Below, piece by piece: positions 40,801 to 45,524 of a DNA stretch of 45,524 nucleotides (position 1 is the first letter of the stretch; the number at the start of each line of letters is the position of its first letter). Source of the DNA: Phormidesmis priestleyi ULC007 (GTDB lineage: Bacteria; Cyanobacteriota; Cyanobacteriia; Leptolyngbyales; Leptolyngbyaceae); NCBI RefSeq assembly GCF_001895925.1, contig NZ_MPPI01000041.1:1-45524 (forward strand), in the 5' to 3' direction. The notes under the pieces are model-generated. The model did not search any database, had not been told where the DNA came from, and saw only the letters and a list, made by a program, of their open reading frames with translations. The translations under genes were made by a program, and so were the position numbers.

Positions 40801-41907
40801 ATGATGAAGCGCATCAACCGCAAAGGGCTTTTTGGATTGATTGTGATCGGCGCGATCGTGCTGTTAACGATCGTAGCGGCTCCGAGCAGCAATCGTCAGG
40901 TGAGCGGTTCTACATTTAGCCGTGCGCCCGATGGTTATGGGGCTTGGTATGCCTACATGGAGCGGCAGGGCATTTCCATCCAGCGCTGGCAAAAGCCTTG
41001 GACAGATGGGCTGACCCGTCAATCTCCAGTCACGTTTTTGCAAATAGATCCTGAATCTCAGAACGGCATTGGCTCGATCGCGCCGGGGTCTGAGCAAGAA
41101 CGCTGGATTCGTAGCGGAAGCACACTGATTATTTTGGGTGCCCCGGCCCCGGCAACCGATCGCCCATTCACGACGATGCAGACCAGCGATCGCGGCTTAG
41201 TCAAAATCGAGACGACACGCAGAAGACAACTGGGTAAGAACCAAGACCAGCTTTTAGGCGATCAAGCGGGCGCGATCGTTTGGCAATCCAAGGTCGGCAA
41301 AGGGCGAATTGTCTTCGCCAGCACTCCCTATCTCGCAGCTAATGCCTATCAAAACGAACCCGGTAACTTTGCGTTTCTGGCTCAGTTAGTCAAGCAAAAC
41401 GGCCATGCTATCTGGGTCGATGAATATACTCACGGCTATAAAGAAGCGGCGATCGCGGCTCGTGAAGGTAAAGGAAGCTGGATAGCCTATATGAGCCAAA
41501 CGCCTCTGCTGCCGATTTTGGTGCAATTAGGGGGGGTGTTGCTGGTGCTGGTTTGGGCAGCTAATCGCCGCTTTGGGCAACCGATGCCGTTGACAAACCC
41601 CAAGCCAGATAACAGTGAGGCTTATATTCAGGCATTGGCGGGCGTTTTGCACAAAGCGGGTCGCAGTGAGTTTGTGCTGGATGGAGTCGGCAAACATGAA
41701 CAGCTACAGATTCAAAAAGCGCTAGGGCTTGGCTCGACGATGCTAGAACTAGACGCGATCGTCGAGGCGTGGACTCAGCAAACAGGTCGTCCTGCCGCAG
41801 AGTTGGAACAAGTTTTGAAGGCGCGATCGAGTACTCAACGCATCAGCGAATCAGACCTACTCTCCTGGATTAAAAATATTCAACTCGTGCGGCGCAGGTT
41901 GCCTTAA
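40801..41907 (+). CDS. DUF4350 domain membrane protein
   Basis: The protein has 368 residues. It starts MMKRINRKGLFGLIVIGAIV, a membrane anchor, followed by the DUF4350 region with YGAWYAYMERQGISIQRW, an internal STLIILGAPAP, and IVFASTPYLAANAYQN. A second membrane segment lies near LPILVQLGGVLLVLVWAANR. The remaining C-terminal helices have no known function. In cyanobacteria such proteins often stand near MoxR-type ATPase and DUF4129 genes, but none are here. Two adjacent ATG codons (40801, 40804) leave the exact start open. Function unknown. Confidence 0.8.
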   Translation: MMKRINRKGLFGLIVIGAIVLLTIVAAPSSNRQVSGSTFSRAPDGYGAWYAYMERQGISIQRWQKPWTDGLTRQSPVTFLQIDPESQNGIGSIAPGSEQERWIRSGSTLIILGAPAPATDRPFTTMQTSDRGLVKIETTRRRQLGKNQDQLLGDQAGAIVWQSKVGKGRIVFASTPYLAANAYQNEPGNFAFLAQLVKQNGHAIWVDEYTHGYKEAAIAAREGKGSWIAYMSQTPLLPILVQLGGVLLVLVWAANRRFGQPMPLTNPKPDNSEAYIQALAGVLHKAGRSEFVLDGVGKHEQLQIQKALGLGSTMLELDAIVEAWTQQTGRPAAELEQVLKARSSTQRISESDLLSWIKNIQLVRRRLP

Positions 41908-41942
41908 ATAATGGTCAAAATTCAGGCTGGAGAAAGCGATTT

Positions 41943-42169
41943 ATGAAAGCAGAGGAATTTGATCGGCGGTTTGATGAGGGTGAAGATGTGAGCGAGTTTT
42001 TGAAACTGGCTCGGCATCCCGTCCAGGGCATGGGCAAAAACGAGTAGATATTGATTTTCCACTCTGGATGGTTGAGGCGCTCGATCGAGAAGCAAAACGC
42101 TTGGGCGTGACTCGTCAATCGATCGTGAAAGTTTGGATTGCAGAAAGACTGGAGCGACCTTCAATGTAA
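41943..42169 (+). pseudogene. Frameshifted BrnA/CopG-like antitoxin gene
   Basis: ATG 41943 (with GGAG upstream) opens KAEEFDRRFDEGEDVSEFLK and runs into TAG at 42045-42047. In the frame one step away, 42035-42169 encodes QKRVDIDFPLWMVEALDREA and KRLGVTRQSIVKVWIAERLE. Together these make the standard two halves of a ribbon-helix-helix antitoxin (BrnA-like), needing one extra base near the AAAAA at 42036-42040. No BrnT-type toxin is visible next to it. The frameshift could also be an assembly error. Confidence 0.75.
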
Positions 42170-42320
42170 ACGGCGATCGCTACCAAACTGCTCGAAAACA
42201 CGTTTGTCAAAAAAACCGCCGCAGGAATAACTTTGTGCCTTCAATTGCTGCTGCGAATAATAACATTTGCCAGCATAGAGAACATATCAATGCAAGATTG
42301 CATGAGAGGGATATGCATCT

Positions 42321-42602
42321 CACTAAAAATTGGTGACATCCCCAACTATTTGCAGTTGTAACGGCTTTGTAGATCAATCCTTTGCCAATTTGTCAACCTT
42401 TGCGATAGTCCACATGAGTGCCTAATCTGCCGCCATACCAAACGCCGGGTTCGACTTCATAGATTCGGACTACGCCAATCACTGGTTGATTAGGAGCGAT
42501 CGCCACGATCGGGTAAGCAATTTGGTCAATGTCGTCGCGATCGTTACGCTCAAAATAAGCGTCAATTTCGTGAGAATCGGCTGCTAGCTCGAATTGGTAC
42601 AT
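42321..42602 (-). pseudogene. Remnant of the Nit1C N-acetyltransferase (Sll0786/MSMEG_0567 type)
   Basis: The start MYQFELAADSHEIDAYFERN leads to VIGVVRIYEVEPGVWYGGRL and GTHVDYRKG, then TGA (42393-42395). Past this stop, in the same frame, QIGKGLIYKAVTTANSWGCH continues the family sequence, so a glycine codon probably mutated to the stop; after about 42321 the match is lost. Normal relatives are about 150-200 residues. It starts directly after the radical SAM gene, as in the Synechocystis order sll0785-sll0786. The gene is likely inactive. Confidence 0.7.
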
Positions 42603-42605
42603 GAA

Positions 42606-43553
42606 TCAAGATTCAAAGTTAGAGATTGCTGAACAAGCACCACACTTTGCACATCCGGCTTTTACGTCTGCTGATGACATCCTGGCTTGCTTGAGTTGGG
42701 CACCAATGTGCTTATAAAGAGTAAACATCCATTCACTTTCGGGGGCAGGATGATTGGCTAACAGCGTTCCTGTAATCGGAACAAACGGCACCACAAACGG
42801 ATAAACCCCAATTTGAATTAAGCGATCGCTCACTTCCAACAGAGTATCTAAACTGTCCCCTAATCCGGCTAGAAGATAAGTACTTACCTGTCTCCAGTCA
42901 AACACTTTGACGGCTGCCGCAAATGCCTCGAAGTAATCCTCGACCGGTACTGTTGCTTTACCGGGCATAATCTTCGCCCGCACCTGCGGATCTGCTGCTT
43001 CTAAGTGCATTCCTAAACTGTCAACTCCTGCCGTCTTCATGCGATCGAACCAGACAAAATCATCAGGCGGCTCACACTGCGCTTGAATGGGGAGACTGAC
43101 TCTGGCTTTGATGGCGGTGGCACATTCGACTAAATAAGCGGCTCCGCGATCGCTCGTGTTGGGCGTTCCGCTGGTCATTACCAAATGCTTGACACCATCT
43201 AACCGAACCGCCGCTTCTGCAACTTCTGAGAGTTGAGCGGGAGTTTTACGGGCGATCGTTCTTCCAAATTCTAGGGATTGCCCAATCGCGCAAAACTGAC
43301 AAGAGGTTGTAGTGTCACCATAGCGAATGCAGGTTTGCAGAACGGTTGTAGCTAATACATCTCGACTGTGCAGTAGAGCAATCTTCCAGTAGGGAATGCC
43401 GTCAGTTGTGGTGAGATTATAGAACTGGGGTTGTTGAGGAAAGCTGATCGACGAAATCGCTTCTCCGTGCCGTTCTAAAGCCAATTCTGCTGATGACTGA
43501 TTGCGGATAGAGTAGGGCGATCGCGCCGCCAAACTGTCATAAATCGGCACCAT
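42606..43553 (-). CDS. Nit1C-type radical SAM protein (MSMEG_0568/Sll0785 family), N-terminally truncated
   Basis: The protein has 315 residues and the radical SAM iron-sulfur motif in [11 protein letters not shown], preceded by LQTCIRYGD. Other family segments are [42 protein letters not shown], and a C-terminal cysteine cluster CAKCGACS. It belongs to the Nit1C cluster that responds to nitrogen starvation in Synechocystis. Upstream of ATG 43553 the same frame stays open and still reads [15 protein letters not shown], which belongs to the normal N-terminus; the rest was deleted at about 43597. A full-length relative would be roughly 30-60 residues longer. Activity is uncertain. Confidence 0.75.
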   Translation of the reverse strand: MVPIYDSLAARSPYSIRNQSSAELALERHGEAISSISFPQQPQFYNLTTTDGIPYWKIALLHSRDVLATTVLQTCIRYGDTTTSCQFCAIGQSLEFGRTIARKTPAQLSEVAEAAVRLDGVKHLVMTSGTPNTSDRGAAYLVECATAIKARVSLPIQAQCEPPDDFVWFDRMKTAGVDSLGMHLEAADPQVRAKIMPGKATVPVEDYFEAFAAAVKVFDWRQVSTYLLAGLGDSLDTLLEVSDRLIQIGVYPFVVPFVPITGTLLANHPAPESEWMFTLYKHIGAQLKQARMSSADVKAGCAKCGACSAISNFES

Positions 43554-43573
43554 TACTGTTGTGCCGTCTACCG

Positions 43574-43831
43574 TTACCGCTTTGTGATCAGAAGGGCCTG
43601 CAATAAATTGACTAACCCGATCGAGCCTTCAAACGCAACTGTGTGGAATGTGACTAATGCTTTCTCACCTGGATCGGCTTTGACATCAGGAAAGGCTTTC
43701 TCTTCATAATCAACAAAGAAATAACACCAAATGATAGAAGAATTGACAGGCGATGAGAGTTTAAAGAGTAGGTCAGGTGCTTTTGTGCCATAAGTGACGT
43801 TGCTGGAACTGCGATCGTATTGATCCGGCAC
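43574..43831 (-). pseudogene. Truncated Sll0783/MSMEG_0572 family gene (Nit1C first gene)
   Basis: The central part, [20 protein letters not shown] and [22 protein letters not shown], is the conserved start of the nitrogen-starvation protein family of Sll0783. The first 37 residues ([12 protein letters not shown] onward) differ from the usual short leader. After LLQA, at about 43597-43600, the sequence changes to the start of the radical SAM gene in another frame (LLITKR, then stop). The remaining 100 or so residues of the family are missing, and so is the nitrilase gene that normally follows. A deletion is the simplest explanation. Confidence 0.75.
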
Positions 43832-44078
43832 TAAATGCTATCTCGTTCAGGGTGGCTTTTGAATCTGACTACAATCATCTCCACAGACGATCGTAGCGAG
43901 AATTCCTACAGCTATTTCACCCCCTCATTCTGCAACACCAGAATTGTTATAGAATAGCAAAGGTCGGCATTCGCTCCAGTCTTCATTACCGAATATCGCG
44001 TCAGCCCTTCAAACCCATATCTGTCTGCCAAGACTGGTGCCATCAACGGCAACAGACCGATGTTATCTCTGGAGTTAC
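43832..44078. promoter_or_regulatory. Leader and promoter region of the RNA helicase gene
   Basis: About 250 bp divide the Nit1C remnant (minus) from the helicase (plus). I see no gene. GGAG at 44071-44074 sits five bases before ATG 44079 and decides that start. Cyanobacterial cold-induced helicases often have long leaders, so a regulatory 5' UTR is possible. Confidence 0.4.
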
Positions 44079-45323
44079 ATGTCTTTTTCAAACCTCGGTC
44101 TGTCTGATGAAATCGTTCGTGCTGTTACCGCACGGGGCTACACTGACCCAACACCGATTCAGATACAGGCGATTCCGACGATTCTGCTAGGCAGTGATTT
44201 GCTAGCAGGCGCACAAACAGGCACAGGCAAAACGGCTGGTTTCACGTTGCCTATTCTGCAACGGCTGTCTGCCAAGCGACTTGAAGATTTGCCGAGTCAC
44301 CCACCGATTCGATCGCTGATTCTCACGCCCACTCGCGAACTTGCTGCCCAGGTAGAAGAAAGCGTACGCGACTATGGCAAGCATCTTAACCTCACCTCAA
44401 TGGCAATCTTTGGCGGAGTCAACATTAATCCGCAAATTCGCCGCCTCAAAAGCCGCGTAGACATTCTCGTTGCCACACCCGGACGGTTGCTCGATCATGT
44501 GCAGCAGCGCACCGTCGATCTTTCCCAGGTCGAGATTCTCGTGCTTGACGAGGCCGATCGCATGTTAGATATGGGCTTTATCCGCGATATTCGTCGCATT
44601 CTCACCAAACTGCCCAAGCAACGACAAAATTTGTTGTTCTCTGCGACCTTCTCAGACGAAATCAAAGCACTCGCTCAGACGATTCTCACCCGCCCCGTGA
44701 TGATTGAGGTTGCACCCCGGCAAGCTAATGCTGATTTGATCGCTCAAAAAGTTTATCGAGTTGCCCGCGATCGTAAGCCTGAGTTGCTGACTCACTTGAT
44801 CAAGCAACACAATTGGTTTCAGGTGTTGGTCTTTACTCGCACTAAGCACGGTGCCGATCGACTGTCTAAACAGTTAACTCAGGGTGGCATTCCGGCACTG
44901 GCGATTCATGGCAACAAAAGCCAACTGGTGAGAACTCGCACCCTCGCGAAGTTTAAAGACGGCACCTTGCAAGTGCTCGTAGCAACTGATATTGCCGCAC
45001 GAGGCATCGACATCAACGAATTGCCGCAGGTGGTTAACTTTGACTTACCTGATGTGCCCGAAGATTATGTCCATCGCATCGGGCGCACGGGGCGTGCAGG
45101 TTCAGCCGGAGAAGCGCTGTCGCTCGTCTGTGTCGATGAATATAAGCTCCTCGCCGATATCGAAAAGCGCATGAAGCGATCGCTCCCTCAAGAAGAAGTC
45201 GCTGGCTTTGAACCTGACCCCAACGCCAAGCCTGAGCCGATTCAGCGGCGATCGCCACGCTCTCAGCCCCAACGAGAAATGATCTCTGGGCGATCGGCTT
45301 CAGGTAACGGTCGGCGGCGTTAA
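44079..45323 (+). CDS. DEAD-box ATP-dependent RNA helicase (RhlE/CrhR-like)
   Basis: Starting at ATG 44079 gives 414 residues ([15 protein letters not shown]). Motifs run in order: the Q motif [14 protein letters not shown], the Walker A site [33 protein letters not shown], the DEAD box [11 protein letters not shown] in LLFSATFSD, then domain 2 with [25 protein letters not shown] and the arginine-rich [10 protein letters not shown]. The basic C-terminal tail ([12 protein letters not shown]) may bind RNA. It unwinds structured RNA using ATP; related cyanobacterial enzymes such as CrhR are cold- or redox-induced. The upstream GTG at 44037 lacks a ribosome site and is less likely. It stands alone. 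Confidence 0.93.
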   Translation: MSFSNLGLSDEIVRAVTARGYTDPTPIQIQAIPTILLGSDLLAGAQTGTGKTAGFTLPILQRLSAKRLEDLPSHPPIRSLILTPTRELAAQVEESVRDYGKHLNLTSMAIFGGVNINPQIRRLKSRVDILVATPGRLLDHVQQRTVDLSQVEILVLDEADRMLDMGFIRDIRRILTKLPKQRQNLLFSATFSDEIKALAQTILTRPVMIEVAPRQANADLIAQKVYRVARDRKPELLTHLIKQHNWFQVLVFTRTKHGADRLSKQLTQGGIPALAIHGNKSQLVRTRTLAKFKDGTLQVLVATDIAARGIDINELPQVVNFDLPDVPEDYVHRIGRTGRAGSAGEALSLVCVDEYKLLADIEKRMKRSLPQEEVAGFEPDPNAKPEPIQRRSPRSQPQREMISGRSASGNGRRR

Positions 45324-45385
45324 TATAGCCATTGATTTAACGTGAGTTCGATAGAAGTGGTTCACTCCGATGATGAATTCGGGAA

Positions 45386-45409
45386 GCCCCCTAAATCCCC
45401 CACGAGTGG
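45386..45409. repeat. Partial copy of the CCCCCTAAATCCCCC repeat
   Basis: These 24 bases match exactly the reverse complement of the right arm of the palindrome at 36282-36362 (its bases 36339-36362). The copy lacks its opposite arm and lies against the end of the probable transposase gene. Confidence 0.6.
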
Positions 45410-45419
45410 CAGGGTGGTT

Positions 45420-45524
45420 TCAAGTTAGCCAGCGAAAAACCTGATGGACTTGATTGGCTAGATCCCGAATGCAATCTGGGAGAGTACGGCAACCCAAGCG
45501 ACGGGCAAGCGTAATCAGGAACGA
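45420..45524 (-). CDS. Probable transposase, C-terminal end only (continues beyond the window)
   Basis: A minus-strand frame enters from the window edge and stops at 45420-45422. It encodes ITLARRLGCRTLPDCIRDLA and ends VFRWLT. The basic, tryptophan-containing end recalls the C-termini of IS4-type transposases. With only 34 residues visible this is a tentative call. The repeat directly beyond its stop would suit the flank of an insertion sequence. Confidence 0.3.
   Translation of the reverse strand, partial: SFLITLARRLGCRTLPDCIRDLANQVHQVFRWLT

Noticed and set aside
1-45524. tRNA, rRNA or CRISPR features
   Set aside because: No stretch showed a tRNA cloverleaf pattern with its T-loop, a ribosomal RNA segment or short identical direct repeats with unique spacers by eye. 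A tRNA or covariance search could still find what reading misses.

Overview
The window is chromosomal DNA from a cyanobacterium, most likely a filamentous or Leptolyngbya-like form. This rests on the many GCGATCGC (HIP1-type) octamers, a cyanobacterial-type GlgA, cyanobacterial two-partner secretion proteins ending in the conserved VEPQG-Y-L-NGKLVMSREC tail, DUF928 and CHAT-TPR proteins, Rcp1-like regulators and a remnant of the nitrogen-starvation cluster known from Synechocystis (sll0783-sll0786). The genus is an inference.

Layout. 0-0.6 kb: a damaged toxin-like gene and a DUF2283 partner. 0.6-6.5 kb: cobalamin genes, cbiA/cobB divergent from a cobN-cobK operon. 6.6-7.6 kb: a TA-flanked miniature element and a hypothetical gene with a likely frameshift. 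7.6-21.2 kb: an export and proteolysis region, with a small exported protein, a trypsin-like protease with the same leader, a TpsA-TpsB pair, a subtilisin-like protease, an exported DUF928 protein and an exported CHAT-TPR caspase-like protein. 21.3-28.6 kb: two Uma2 genes, a HepT/MNT pair, a DUF6883/DUF4926 pair, a second large TpsA without its own TpsB, a MazF-type pair, and two orphan scars of TpsA C-termini. 28.6-31.9 kb: a CHASE2 histidine kinase, its NarL-type regulator and a membrane-anchored kinase-like protein. 32.4-36.1 kb: glycogen synthase, a DUF2442 gene split by a 154-bp miniature transposable element, and a mercuric-reductase-like flavoprotein. 36.4-40.6 kb: a three-gene signalling operon (GAF kinase, CheY-like regulator, REC-PAS-kinase-REC hybrid). 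40.8-45.5 kb: a DUF4350 protein, a frameshifted BrnA/CopG-like antitoxin, a deletion-scarred Nit1C remnant (MSMEG_0572 / radical SAM / GNAT), a DEAD-box RNA helicase and the end of a probable transposase gene.

How the parts may work together. TpsB would move TpsA1, and perhaps TpsA2, across the outer membrane. The neighbouring exported proteases, CHAT protein and DUF928 protein could process or monitor that material in the periplasm, and the CHASE2 kinase/NarL regulator is a candidate sensor. This linkage is inferred from clustering. The best supported new observations are sequence scars: a clean element insertion with a 9-bp target duplication that exactly restores a DUF2442 frame when removed, two fossil TpsA tails around a toxin-antitoxin cluster, and a deletion that fused two Nit1C genes.
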